DNA of 64,000 bases from Anaeramoeba flamelloides (Eukaryota; Metamonada; Anaeramoebidae): positions 7,259,001 to 7,323,000 of the forward strand of contig JANTQA010000070.1 of assembly GCA_027625915.1 (NCBI GenBank), written 5' to 3'. The notes beneath the pieces are model-generated. The model made no database searches. It was not told the origin of the DNA and worked only from the letters and a program-made list of their open reading frames with translations. How positions within the stretch are numbered: position 1 is the stretch's first letter; every line of letters starts with the position of its first letter. Shown piece by piece: positions 10,892 through 23,158 of this stretch. Both the position numbers and the translations under genes were made by a program.

Positions 10892-13050
10892 AAAATATGG
10901 TTTGGTTCAAAAGTGTAAAAAATGATTTTTTTCTTCTTTTGCAAAAAGTGTTTTATTCTTGATAAGTGTGATTTACAAATGTTAAGAAAAGGAAACTACA
11001 AACAATGTGGTTTTGTTGAACCAATTAAATAAAAGGCAAATTCTCAATTAATTTACTTTTTTAAATTAAATAAATTAAGCAAAAAACAATTTAATCTTTT
11101 TGTTGGAAACCAAACCAAAGTGCAGTTCTCAAAAGACAAAGAAATTTTATATATGTTCCATAATAACTCACAATTTTTCTCATTTTTTAATCAACTTTTA
11201 GATGACGATAGAGTCAAATTCTGTTGATCTTAAGAATTTAGTGTCTATGGTGTAAAAGTCTCAAATAAAAGGGTGTTACTACAATGTAAAAAATTAATTA
11301 AGTTCTCAAGTATTCAAATTTTTCGAAAAATGTTGTTTGTAAAATATTATTCCCAAATAAAATAATACATTTTTCGAAAATGATCTTATAAAGTAAAAAT
11401 AATCGATTTCTTTGTCACAAAATAATGAATTAGAGAAAAGAATAAGCACTTTCTCTACAAATTTAAATGTTGAATTATCGATCTAAATATTCTACAGCTG
11501 CCAAATTTCTTTCTTAAATTTGTCACGAAATGTTGATTAATTACTAAAAAATTCGATTTTTTTTTAAAAAATTAAATAATTAACCGATGATAATTTAGAC
11601 CAATTATTTCTGAAATATTGGAAACATAGTGATTTTACAATTAGCTTTATAAAAAGGAAATAAAAGTAATTAGTCTTTAGTTTTTTATGTTGATGGATAT
11701 TGAGTTAATCTTTGAAATTAACAAATTTAAAAAAGAGTTACTTTTCAATTTTCTAAAGTTGAGTTATTCAATATCAGGAAATTATATTATATTGACATTC
11801 TATTTTAAGATTTCGAAAAGGTCTTAAAAAAAAAATTTTGCAAATGTAAATTTTTAATAGTGAACATTAGTAAAAAAATATAATACTATTTATAGTTCAA
11901 TAAGATTTAAAAGAGATTATTGTGGAGCTATTTGAAATTTCAAAAGTTAATAATGTTTGACTCCGATTACAATATACTGTTAATTACAAAATAAAAAGAT
12001 CATAATTTTCCTTCAGCTTTTCAAAAAAATATGTACAATCCCTAAAAAGAAATAAATTTATAAAGTCAACATTTCTAAAGAGAAAATTCATAGACTAAGC
12101 TTATTCGTGGATTTATAATCTTACATGATTGATAACTCTTTTTTGGAAAGCTGAATGAAAATTTTTTTTATTTTATTTTGCAGCAAATAGTATTTCAATC
12201 ATATACAAAACTTTTTTTCCACTAAAAATGTCAATTTGGTAAATGGAATTTACCGATCTTTGTTGAAACTAAATGATTTTATTTTGAAACATATACCCCT
12301 TCGACATTAGATACTGGTAAATTGATCTCAAGTTGTTTACCAAATGAAATTCTATGTTTTTAAAAGTAATTTTCAATTAGAAAAAAAAATCTTTTGCCCT
12401 AATCTATTGAAAATCAGAAAGAAAATATCAACCAAATACAAAATATTCCAGGGTTAAGATTTAATTAACACTAAAAAAACAAAACAAAAGGGTCTGAAAA
12501 AAATTGAAAAAAAAAATTAATTGTAACGTGCTTTGAGGAAGAAGACTTTCCGATCTTCTAAAAACAACCAACGAATATTAAAATCAACAAGATCTTGGTA
12601 AAAAAAAAAATCAGAAAAAAACAAAAAAGAACTAAAGGAACAAAAAAAAAAATGTTTTTTCAAATTTATTTTTCTGTAAGCTTTCAACAAAAAACAAATC
12701 AAAATAAGAAAACGACGAAAAAAAATAATATTTTCAATTTTACATTCTAATAGTGACGTTCGTTCTAATTCTAAACTAAATACTCACAATTCCAAAATAG
12801 ATACTTTTTCATTTTTTTAAATTCTTTTCTTTATTTTTTTTTCAAAAAACCACAAACAATTTTTTTAATTGTAATTTTTTCTTTTTGAATCTTTCAATTG
12901 ACCAACAGTATTACAACTGTTTTTAGCAATTAAGATTGTGTTCAACTCAAAAAACAAAACCAGAAACCTTTTTAGTTTTACCACCAAAACAAAAACAAAA
13001 ACAAAAACAAAAACCAAATATTCAAGTAAACAAACCAAAACTTAAAATCA
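10892..13050. other. Divergent spacer between CARMIL-like and BRCT genes
   Basis: This is the shared upstream region of two divergent genes. About 11400-11720 matches, in reverse, the family D repeat at 24430-24900 and 52765-53255. An inverted repeat with a CTTCAGCTTTTC core (12004-12028 against 12139-12165) looks like a small MITE. Just before the BRCT start, about 12985-13013, lies an (AAAAAC)n tract, probably the 5' leader. No promoter motif can be named. Confidence 0.5.
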
Positions 13051-14742
13051 ATGTTTAAAGGCTTAGTCATTGTTTTGTCAACTGATCTTCTTGATCAAAC
13101 TGCTTTTATTACCTCAGAAGGAGGCACTGTGAGGGCGCGTTTGTCTAAAAATACAGATTATTTTATTGTGACAATGTACGCTGCCGAGGGCTTGCTTCAA
13201 AGGATCGGAGTGGCAAAAAAAAATGGGAGTCGTGTATGTATTTCAAATTTCTTGGAGGAGTGTCAAAATAAAAAGAAATTGGTTGATTACAGCAATTATG
13301 AAATTGAAGTTGTTCAATCCGATTCTGGCTCCAATGAGGAACAAAAAGAAAAACGAAATTCGGACTCTGGATCAGTTTCTGACTCATACATGGCTACAAA
13401 TTCAATCTCTGGATCAGACGACAATGAAATTGACAAATTCAAACAAAAAAGAAAAGAAAAGGAGAAAGAAAAGGAAAAAGAAAAGGAAAAAGAAAAGGAA
13501 AAGGAAAGGGAAAAAAATCGAGAAAGAGAGAGAGAGAGAGAGAGAGAACGAGATAAGGAGGGTGAACGTGAAAGAGAGAGAGAAAGGATTCGAGAAAGAG
13601 AAAGAAAATCAAGCAAATATGGGAATTCAAAAAAAAAAAAAAACAAAGAACCAAAAAATAAAAAAAAGATAAATCGCAAAAGTGAAAAAGAAATTGAAAC
13701 AAAAAAAGAAAGAGAAAGAAAAATTAAACGAGAAAGAGAAAGAGAAAAAGAAAAAGAGAGAAGAAGAAGCCATTCAAAAAGCCATCATAAAGAAGACAAG
13801 GCTAAAAGAAGAGACAGGGAAAGAAGAAAATCGAGGAATAGCAAAAAAGCTTCTTACTCAGAAACAGAAAGTGGATCTGAAACCGAAAGTGATTCAGAAA
13901 GAGAAAAAGAAAAAGATTCAGGCAAGCAAGTAGATCAAAAAAACAGGAAACACCCGCGTGATTCAAAATCACACTCACACCATCGATCTCATTCCCGATC
14001 AAGGCACCACCGTCACCGTCACCCTAGATCCAGCCCCCATTCAAAAAGAAGATCAAGCAATCGCCGAAGGAGTAGTAGCAGTAGTAGAAGGAGAAAAAGC
14101 AGGACAAATAGTAGTAACAAAAAAAAAGCACCCAAAACAAAAAGTGAAACGAATGTGGGATCTTCTAATTCAAAAAAGCTTGTAAACGACCTTTCATCAA
14201 GAATTATTGATCCAGATTTAATTATTGAAAATTCAACAATTAACGTTCATGGACGTCGGCAAAGTGGCCGATTAGAAAATAGAGTACCCTTAATAAATGT
14301 CAAATTAGAAAGTGATAGCGATAACGAGAATGAAAAGGCAAAAGAAAACCAAGTAAATACAGGAAACGAAAACTCTGCTGATCAAGGTATTGGAACAAAC
14401 CCAAATGTTACCAAAAACGAAAAAGAAAAAGAAGAAAGTGACTTTCAACCAGATGTTTTTGATTCAGATGGAAGTTATAGTGATTATTCAGATCTTGAAA
14501 TAGAATCAGCTGATAACAATTCTGAAAATTCAGATTTGGAATCAAGAAAAAGAAATCGTCAAAATAGACACCGGAAAAAATCACATAGAAGTAGAAACCA
14601 CCACCACCATAAGAATTCTAGAAGACATCACAGGCACCAAGGACATAAAAGAAATCATCACGAAAGGAAAAAACATAAACATAATCGTAGATCAAGCCAT
14701 AAAGAACACAGAAATAATAGTAAAAAATCTGAAAAATTGTAA
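13051..14742 (+). CDS. BRCT-domain protein with KE/RS/His-rich tail
   Basis: Single-exon frame of 563 codons from ATG to TAA. Residues about 1-86 form a BRCT domain of PARP type: MFKGLVIVLST, the GG turn (SEGGTVRARLS), KNTDYFIV, then VCISNFLEECQ and KKKLVDYSNYEI, closely patterned on the PARP-family BRCT. BRCT domains bind phosphopeptides or other BRCTs in DNA repair and chromatin. After it comes an acidic/serine stretch, a long KEKEKE/RERERE region (about residues 130-250) that could form a long single helix, an RS-rich block (about 310-360), a second acidic part and a His/Arg/Lys-rich end. No PARP catalytic, WGR or kinase part is present. The tail resembles splicing or chromatin RS proteins, so a nuclear role is inferred. 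The repeat-rich part may vary in length between alleles. Confidence 0.8.
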   Translation: MFKGLVIVLSTDLLDQTAFITSEGGTVRARLSKNTDYFIVTMYAAEGLLQRIGVAKKNGSRVCISNFLEECQNKKKLVDYSNYEIEVVQSDSGSNEEQKEKRNSDSGSVSDSYMATNSISGSDDNEIDKFKQKRKEKEKEKEKEKEKEKEKEREKNRERERERERERDKEGERERERERIRERERKSSKYGNSKKKKNKEPKNKKKINRKSEKEIETKKERERKIKREREREKEKERRRSHSKSHHKEDKAKRRDRERRKSRNSKKASYSETESGSETESDSEREKEKDSGKQVDQKNRKHPRDSKSHSHHRSHSRSRHHRHRHPRSSPHSKRRSSNRRRSSSSSRRRKSRTNSSNKKKAPKTKSETNVGSSNSKKLVNDLSSRIIDPDLIIENSTINVHGRRQSGRLENRVPLINVKLESDSDNENEKAKENQVNTGNENSADQGIGTNPNVTKNEKEKEESDFQPDVFDSDGSYSDYSDLEIESADNNSENSDLESRKRNRQNRHRKKSHRSRNHHHHKNSRRHHRHQGHKRNHHERKKHKHNRRSSHKEHRNNSKKSEKL

Positions 14743-16585
14743 ATTTTATCAATTTATCAGAATATTATTCCTACTAAAAATTCAAAAAAAAAAAAAAAAA
14801 AAAAACCAAAGGATAATTTTACTATTATTACTTAATTTTTTTTTACATTTTCTTTTTTTTATTTGTTTTATTTTAAAAAATTAAAACTATTTACAAAAAA
14901 GCAGGGGTGAATTTAATTTTTTAAAATATCTTTATTAAACCTAATTCTAATATTATTACTGTTTAAATATCCAAAATTGTTATTCATCATTAATTAATTT
15001 TTCACCATAATAATTCAATTTGTTTATTAGTAAAAAATTGCCTTAAGAAAACATATTCAAAGTTTCTCATCACAATTTTATATGATATTTAAAGTATGTG
15101 AAAATTGGTGCTTATTTTTTTTCTTTTTGATACTTAGAAATTTTTTGCTAAAGGTTGTTTAACTTGATAGAATTTATAAGTGACCGAAAAACTTGTGACA
15201 GTGTTTAAATGATTAAAAATCTTTTCGTGACCTTAACATATCATCCTTTTTTTTATTATTTAATTTTATCCATACCCCATTTTAGTATAAAAATGAAAAT
15301 GTTTTTTCCATTTTTTCAAAATATTTTGATCAACCTATTTAAAAATACAATTACCACTAATACTAATTCAATTAGTCTAATCTTCACTCTTCATTTTTTT
15401 TTTTTGCTATTTTATGTATAGAAATACTTGTAAAGAGAATATTATTTGAAAAAAAAAGAAAAAAAACATCCCCCCACTTTTTTGAAAATATATGTTGTTA
15501 TTTGAATAACGATGTGAAAATAACTTTGTTTATTTAAATAAAATAATGATTAAATTTTTTTTTTTTTTTTTTTGTAAATCAGGATTTATGAGTGTAATGA
15601 TAATAGAAGAGAAGTTAATTAATAACTTTTTTTGATTTTTGTGTTGTAATTGGAAATTTTAATATCCCTTCTACTCAATTACCTAAAATAAAAATTAATT
15701 GAAAAAACTACCTTATTGAACTACTACTCAAACTCAAACCAACTCCAAGATCGATCATCTAAATACCAAAGTAAAAAGTAACGGTAAGCGATCCAAGATA
15801 TTTTTTTATGAAATTTCAAGGATTGTAAACCTTCAAAATATTATAATAACTTAAAAAGGAACTTTCTAGGTTCTTTAATAAACCATTTGGGGGAAAAAGT
15901 TAAACATTGCAAAAAAGACTTATCGATTTTTAATTTGAAACCTTAATAGAACCTGAAAATTCAAAATAAGATCAATTAATAAAAGAAAAAATAAATGATT
16001 AAAGATAAAATGGTGGATTCAACACACGAATATTTTTTTTTTAATACTATCTTTTGGTATGAGTTTTACTTTGATTGATCAATAAATAAAACTTTTTCAA
16101 AAAAATTGACAATTTTTAAGATCTCCAAAATGACATCTAATATTTAAATAATCAAGGAGATTTAAATTGTATTTGTTGTTTCGATTGAAAATTATGTAAT
16201 AGATTATTAAGTTAAAGTTAATTGGTTTCTTCTTTTAATTGATTTTACTTTTCGTTTTTAGCTTCTCTAAAGGCTTCAAATTAACAGAAGTAATTTTTTT
16301 TTAACTGTTTTACTTTTTTTCCCGAACTTAAAACAAAAAAACAAACAAATAGTCCTCCAATTCAAAAAGTATTCTTTCTTCTTTTCTTATTTGTCATCAT
16401 TTCAAAGATGAAAAAAATTAATCATTTTTTATCTTATTGTCCATATTTTAATAATTTTGACTCAATTAACAATGTGGAAAAGGAATAAAGATCAAAAGAA
16501 AAAGAAAAATCAACAACAAAAAAAACAACAAACAAAAAACCCTTTTGATTTTTGAAATCTTTCTTTTGATAAAAAACAAAACGAA
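14743..16585. other. Spacer with two dispersed repeats
   Basis: About 15640-15850 matches one arm of the family F element at 41360-41900 and the 54890-55160 copy. About 15940-16290 matches the family E MITE (44523-44883). A-rich and T-rich runs fill the rest, including a poly-A near 14786 and a poly-T near 15560. No gene is seen. Confidence 0.5.
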
Positions 16586-19444
16586 ATGGATGTAGAAGAT
16601 GACGAAGATCTTTTGCGTGAATTAAATGAGTTAGTTGATGAAGAAGAAAAAAAATCAAAAAAAACAAATTCTATTTAACAAGAAGAAAAGGAAGACGAAG
16701 ACGAAGATTTTGATTTGTAACTTGAATTAGAAAACGAATTAAAAAAAGAAAAAGAAAAAGAAGAAAAAAGAAAACAACAAGAACTAAAAAAAAAAAACAA
16801 GAAATCAAAAAAAAACAAGAACATGAACAACAACAAAAAGAAAAAGAAAAAAAAAATAATATCAAAAATCATTCAAATTCGGCAAAACAAGAAAAAAAAG
16901 ATCAAAAAAAGATTTCACACAACCCCAAACAACAACCAATTAACACTATTTCGTCTAAACCTCAATCCCAATCAACAAAAAAAAAATCTCAAAAGCCCAA
17001 AGAAATTCAACAAAAACAAACAAGTCAAAAGAAAAACAAGGAAAAAAGTCGAAGCAGTAAAAAGACTCAACAATCTACAACCCAAAAAACAATTGACATG
17101 AATGATTTAAATAATGATCAACTTCGTAGTCATATTTTAAAACTTGTTGCTTTAGCTGATGAATGTAAAAAAAGAAAGGTTAAAAAAAACCAAATCAAAT
17201 ATGTCAAACAAGCACAGATTTATAAAAATAGATTAGATCAACTTGAAAACCAATCCAAAACAAAAACAAAAACAAAACCAACCAAGTCTCAAAACCAGTC
17301 AAAATATTTCACACTTGAACAAATCGATAAAGTAATGCAAATGTGGGGACAAGGAGCAATTTATTATAAAAAGAAAAAAAATCAACAAATGCTAAAAATG
17401 ATGACGACTGGATATAGCCAAACAAAAGTACTCTTGAATAAAAAAAAAAAGGGTGCAAATATTCTCTTGACAGAATTAAAATTACCAAAAAAGAGCCTTT
17501 TGTCACATTATTATAAACCACCAAAAACAAAAAATAAAACAAATGTTGGTAAACAAAAACAAAGAAACTCACCACAAAAAAAAACACAAGAACAAAAAAA
17601 AGTTGAACAAAAAGTGATTTTTATCAACACAGGTGTTGAGTCAAAGCTTTCTGAAAAGGAATGGAATGATTGCCTTGTGGTATATGATCAAATTGAAAAG
17701 CAAATTCAAAAGGAAATGGACGATATCTGGAAAAGCGCAAAGGATCGTTTACGTGTCAGGGATAAACAAGGAGCGGAATCATTGTTTTATGAAAAAAAGC
17801 TCTTGGGAAAGCAATTGCAACTGTTAAATCTTTCCAAGGTACACAAAAAAAGACCGCCAAAAATTAGATATCAAAATTCAATTATCAATAAGGAAATTAA
17901 TTTCACGACATTGCAATTAACAGAAATGGAAGTCACAGTCATTAAGGTCAGTGAGCTTACTGGTAAAAAATTGGAGACCTTTGTACAGGTAAATTTTCCT
18001 TATCCAAGTAAGGATGTTCAGACATTCCAAACACCAACAATTAAAGGAAGCAATCCAGAATTCAATTCCAAACAATCGCTGAGGATCACAAGAAAAAAAA
18101 CGTTTTTTACATTTTGTAAAAGGAAAAAGATCACCTTTATGCTTTTCCAAAAGGGTAGTTGGTTTAGTGGTGATCAATTGGTTGGGAAAATTGAATTAGT
18201 GCCTTCAGACTTTTTCATTAAATGTGAAATTCACCAATCTTTTGATCTTTTAAATGAAAAAAGGAAGCCAATTGGTTCCAAACTGGAGGTTAATTTAAAA
18301 ATTAGAACGCCTTTAAATGGGCCTCAAATTAAAAAAATTACAAAATCTAAATTAATTATTGATGAATATTTACAGGCGTTAGGATTAACTAATAAACCAC
18401 AACAAAAACAAAAACAACAACAACAACATCCACAAAAGAAACAGCAGCAACAGCAGCAACAACAAAATAAAACAAAGACTGAAACAATTCAAACAAAGGT
18501 TGAAAAAATTGATTTAAAACCAAATGAAGGCAACCCCGATAATATTGATCCAATAATTTCCTTTGATATTTTAGCACAAACCATTACAGATTGTGATGAA
18601 ACGATAAAAAAATTTAGAATAGAAAATAAAGAAATTCCCCAAAATGTTCTTGAAAAAAAAAAAAAAAGCGCTTTATAAAAAAAATATTCTTGAAAGCATG
18701 GTTTCCAATGGTAAATTATCAATTGAAGGCTATTTAGAAATGTTAAAAACAGAAATTGAAAACGATAAACAATTGGCTATAAAATTATCAAAGGCTGGGA
18801 AAAAATTTTGGGCAAAAGCCGCCCTAAACAGAATTCAGACAATGAAAAATGAAATTAAAAGTGCCTCTCAAATTGAAGACGAAAATGAAGACGAAGATGA
18901 AGATGATAAAAAAGAAAACAGTAATATTACTAATAATCAAAAACAACAAGAAAAAACACAACAACAAAAACAACAGGAGAAAACACACCAAACAAATAAG
19001 CAAAAAGAACAACAACAGAAACAGCAACCTGAAAGTAATAATGTCCCAACTACAGATCCACAGCACCCAGATTATGGCAACCCATTGGACATTAGTCAAG
19101 TGATTTCAAATGATGTTCTAACTATGATAATTGAACAGTGTAATAAAAGTATCACACAATACAAACAACAGCAAAAACAAATCCCAAAAAGTGTAATTGA
19201 TAGGAAAAAAATTGCACACCAGAAAATAACTTTTCTTCAAACAATGGTACAAAACGAGAAATTAACAATTGAAGGTTATTTGGAAATGTTACAAACCGAA
19301 ATAGGCAATGGAAAAGAAAGAGCTAAAATTTTACTTAAAAAGGGCAAAAGAGATTGGGCTAAAATTGCCCTAAATAGAATCAAAATTATGGAAAAAGAAA
19401 TTCAGGGGGCTTCTCAAATTGAAGAAGAATCTGAAGAAGATTAA
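16586..19444 (+). CDS. CC2D1: CC2D1/Lgd homolog (DM14 + C2), frame interrupted
   Basis: CC2D1/Lgd proteins bind ESCRT-III Shrub/CHMP4 through DM14 domains and control endosomal sorting. The N-terminus from ATG 16586 (DDEDLLRELNELVDEEE) matches the family's DDLLAELNEVL motif. DM14-like helical segments lie at about 17107-17250, 17305-17455 and 17650-17835. The C2 domain, 17910-18330, has FVQVNFPYPS, KGSNPEFNSKQ, FQKGSWFSGDQLVGK and GSKLEVNLKIRTPL, close to human CC2D1A. The terminal helical module follows (18535-18880) and is then duplicated (19075-19440; LSIEGYLEMLKTEI against LTIEGYLEMLQTEI). Problems: in-frame TAA at 16676 and 16718 where CAA would fit, a frame change at a 12-A run (16786-16797) and another at a 15-A run (18653-18667). 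Longest intact pieces are 17098-18678 and 18644-19444. Homopolymer sequencing error is likeliest for the A runs; the TAAs are harder to explain. A young pseudogene is possible. Confidence 0.78.
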
Positions 19445-19514
19445 TTTTCATTATGATCAAAATAGAATTTCAATAATTCAGAATTATTTTATAAATGTTT
19501 TTTTTTAAATATAT

Positions 19515-20765
19515 TAGAGTTTTTGATGATAACATATATTAAAATGATATTAACAATAAAATCGCGATAATATTAAAAATCGTGATTAGTCCAACTTTAT
19601 CGCGAAAAATCATAAAATTGCGATTAAACAACATTATCGCGATATTCAACATTATCGCGAAAAAATGAAAAATTATTTTTTTGAGATTACCTTAAAAAAA
19701 TCTCTTGACTTTTACAAAGCCTTGAGACTTTTACAACACTTTCCCCTTTCATAAATGTTTTAAAGTGTTTGTAAGGGTTGTGTACTGTCTTCAAGTGTTT
19801 GAAAGTTTTGAAAGACGTAAAGTTTTTGTAAAGGCCATGAGTTTGGTTTGTTGTGGAAAAAAATTGTTTTCTTTTCATTTTTTTTTTTAACAAAATATCA
19901 AATCTCAAACAAATTTTATGATCAAACTAATAATTACCCATTCCAACAATACACTTGAATAAAAGATAGATGTGTTTTCTTACAATGGAGTTGTTACATT
20001 CACAATTTTAAAGAGTCAAAAAGAATAAAGAATAATTTTCCTTCTAATAGGTGATCGATCAAACAAAAACCTCTAAGCTCTAATTGTGTTTTCTGTCCAA
20101 TACAAAGATGCTCAAAGAAGAAAAAGAACAAGAAAACAAATCTATAAAAAATCTTAATAATTGGTGATCATCTGACAAGGATGTTGTGAAAGCTAATGAA
20201 AAGTTTACCTACCCCTTTTAGCTTTCGGAGAATATTGAAAATGTTTTAACCCAAGAACACATTCTTTAAAGAACGGACAAAGGGTTGGTTGTTTTAGAAG
20301 GTCTTTTATTCAACTCAATTTACAACACCACGATTAACTGAAAAAATATTTATTTCTCTTGAGTTCTTATTGTTGTTGATCTTAAAGGATCGATAGGTTT
20401 GTCAACCAAACAAAATGAAAAAACAATAAAACTCTTGGATCTGATCCTTGATTGGATCAAGTATCTTTTTTTTTGTTTTTTCAAAGAATGACTTTTTTTC
20501 ACCTAATCTATTTTTTGATCAAAAAAAATTTTTTTGTTTAAATATTTCTCAATTAACCCAAAAACCCATCAACTATTTTATCGCGATTACTTTTTAATCG
20601 CGATATTTTGGCATTTATCGCGATTTTATAGAATTATCGCGATTTGTTATCTTATCGCAGTAATATTGAATATCGCGATTTTCTGATATTATCGCGATTG
20701 GATGGAAATTATCGCGATTTTTGTAACTTTATCGTGAATTAATCAGGTTATCATCAAAACCTCTA
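19515..20765. mobile_element. TIR element with subterminal ATCGCGAT arrays
   Basis: The left end reads TAGAGTTTTTGATGATAAC and the right end is its inverse, GTTATCATCAAAACCTCTA, with TA at both edges. The first about 150 bp and last about 190 bp hold roughly 6 and 9 copies of TATCGCGA/ATCGCGAT spaced about 20 bp apart. The interior (about 19680-20560) has no long open frame. Part of it is shared, in reverse, with 39690-40440, including the segment around CTAATTGTGTTTTCTGTCC. Arrays of short sites just inside the ends recall transposase-binding subterminal repeats. No transposase is present, so it is non-autonomous. Confidence 0.7.
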
Positions 20766-21022
20766 TTTTTTATAAATTTATTTCGATTTAGTATTTTTAT
20801 TTTGGTTGTTTGCTTTTAGGTAAATAATTTTTATTATTTATTTTAATTGCTTTTTTGTGATATTATCTTTTATTTGCCTTCTTGTAACACATATTACTTT
20901 CTAAATTATATTTTTATTATTTTTAACAAAAATAATCAGAATAAATAATACACATATTGTATATATTTATATTTATTATTTTTTTTTCAAATCTTTCTAC
21001 AAAAAACAATTATAAAACAAAA

Positions 21023-21023
<1 letters not shown>

Positions 21024-21056
<33 letters not shown>
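21024..21056. repeat. TA dinucleotide microsatellite
   Basis: About 16 TA units. Shorter TA runs occur near 2570, 4341, 21930, 27368, 37842 and 61866. Confidence 0.9.
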
Positions 21057-21059
<3 letters not shown>

Positions 21060-21154
21060 CAAATTATTTATTATTTGAAGGTTTATACACTATCAGTGTA
21101 TGGACTTAAATATCGATTTTAAGATAGAAAGAAATTACATCCAAAAATAATACA

Positions 21155-21239
21155 GTTATTTTAAAAAATGAGGACTTTTTTTTTATAAAAAGTAGCTTTT
21201 TGATCACTCAAAAAAAAGTCCTCATTTTTTAAAATAACT
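21155..21239. repeat. Hairpin with 30-bp arms
   Basis: AGTTATTTTAAAAAATGAGG at the left (21155 onward) is inverted at 21210-21239, with a loop of about 25 bases. It could be a tiny foldback element or a structured RNA. Confidence 0.7.
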
Positions 21240-23158
21240 TTGTTCAATGAAATTTACTTATAAAAATAATTTCAAGTTTTTTTTTTTTTGATTGTAAAAA
21301 AGAAAACCAATTTTCAATAAATTCGAATATTTTCTTAATAAACTGTTTTTCTAAAAAAACTATCACAATTTTATTTTACAGATTATTTCACAATCTATTA
21401 ATTTTTAGCAAAACAATAACCAGAAATTTTAAATCCATTTTGAATAATCAAAATTTTTGATGATTATAATAAATACCAATTAAATATATGATGTTTCTGT
21501 TAAAAGTCCCTATTTTTTTTTCAAATCTCAATTATTTTTGATAAAAGGTCTTTGAAGAATAATAAAATTGAATAAGAATAATACATACAAGTTTATAGTT
21601 GATATATATATATATATGAAGTAAATGTAAATAATCTAGATATTTTCTTAAAAATTGAAAAACTAAAATTCTTTGGATATCATCGAAAAAACCAATAATG
21701 TTCATTTTGATCTTGAATTTAAAGGGTAAAGAAAATGCCAATTAAAATCAATTTATTTTTTAGAAAATACTTTTAAAGGTTTTAATTATCTTAGAATAAA
21801 ATATTTATACTTGATGGCTTTAGAACTTACAATAAAAAAAAAAAAGAAAAAGAGTGAAAAGCTAAAAAAATGAAAATAATTTCGAAAATTAATTTACATT
21901 CTTCTAATATTAATCCAAAACTTTTAATATATATATATATATATATATATTAGACATTATTACCAGTTTACCTAAAAGTAAAATAGTTTATTTTCGCTAT
22001 AAAATAAGGATTAAATATTTATATTATTTATTATTTTAATCAAAAAAAAACCCTTTTGAAGATAATTCAGTGTATAATAATCCTATTTTAGGAATTATTA
22101 AAAATTATTATTATATTACTAATATTAAAACTTGTACCTAAAAACCAATCTAAATTCCAATCACAACTCATTTTATACCACTTTTAAAAATATAAATTAT
22201 ACTTCAGAAAGTCTGAAACTTTTCACAGAAATATGAATTTTGACAATAAATTATACTCTCAAAGAAATTGACGATCAATAAAGCAATTAATACTATGATA
22301 AATCTCTAATTTTTTGGTTTAGTAATTATTGTATAAACTTTCATTTAATTTTCAATTTAAAATTTAAAATTTTGAAAAAAATGGTTGGAAATATATTTTT
22401 TTCTTGAGTTGAAAAGTTTACTTTAAATGATTAAATAAACTGAGAAAATTGTAGAAAATTTTCAACTTTATGATTTTTTTTTATTCATAAAAAATAGTCT
22501 TACTCAAAAAATGTTAGAAGAGATGAATTCATTTTTTATTTCAATTTTGATTGATTATTAATCAAATTTAAACCAACATTTAATTAAAGTTGCATCTGAC
22601 CATTTATTAAAGATATTTCATACTTGCCTTATTAATTAAATCTCTCAGCATACCATAATAAAAGATACAAATATTATTGATTGTTCCATTTTAAATTCAG
22701 ATTTATTCGTAAATATTTAAATACAATCAATAAAACTAAAATGAATATTCCTAGATTTTCAAAAGATTAATATTACTCGAACAATCAAAATAACCACCAT
22801 CACATTTATACGTTGTGTTATTCTACATCCATATAATTGTTCTCAATTAAATTTATAAAAATTGCTTTGTAATTCCACTTTCTTTTCCAACAGATCACTC
22901 TTGATAAAAAGATTTTAGATCAACATGTTAAAAAATAAAATTGTACTTATAAATAATAAAAAACAAATAATTCAAGAAAAAATGAAAAATTAAAAATTTT
23001 TATTAATCAAAATTTATTTTATTTTATTCAATTAATCATATAATTTTTTTAAATTTTTTTGTATTATTGATAAGTTACATTTCTAGAAGTAAATAATAAT
23101 TTATTTTAGACTATTTGTTAATTTAAACGTTTAGAAAACATTCATATCAAGGTAAAAT

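Larger units (their letters stand above)
20766..23158. other. Spacer between the ATCGCGAT element and the RING gene
   Basis: A/T-rich sequence with TA dinucleotide runs (21024-21056, 21930-21950), a strong hairpin (21155-21239) and a segment, about 21530-21790, that weakly matches 29800-30060. No gene is seen. Confidence 0.5.

Noticed and set aside
13314-13702. Minus-strand Ser/Phe/Leu-rich open frames opposite the BRCT gene
   Set aside because: They are the complement of the KE/RE-rich coding repeat, not genes.
16676-16720. TAA reassigned to Gln
   Set aside because: Although both internal TAAs in the CC2D1 homolog fit Gln, TAA ends all other genes here, most clearly the Ras CAAX box, so a changed genetic code is not supported.
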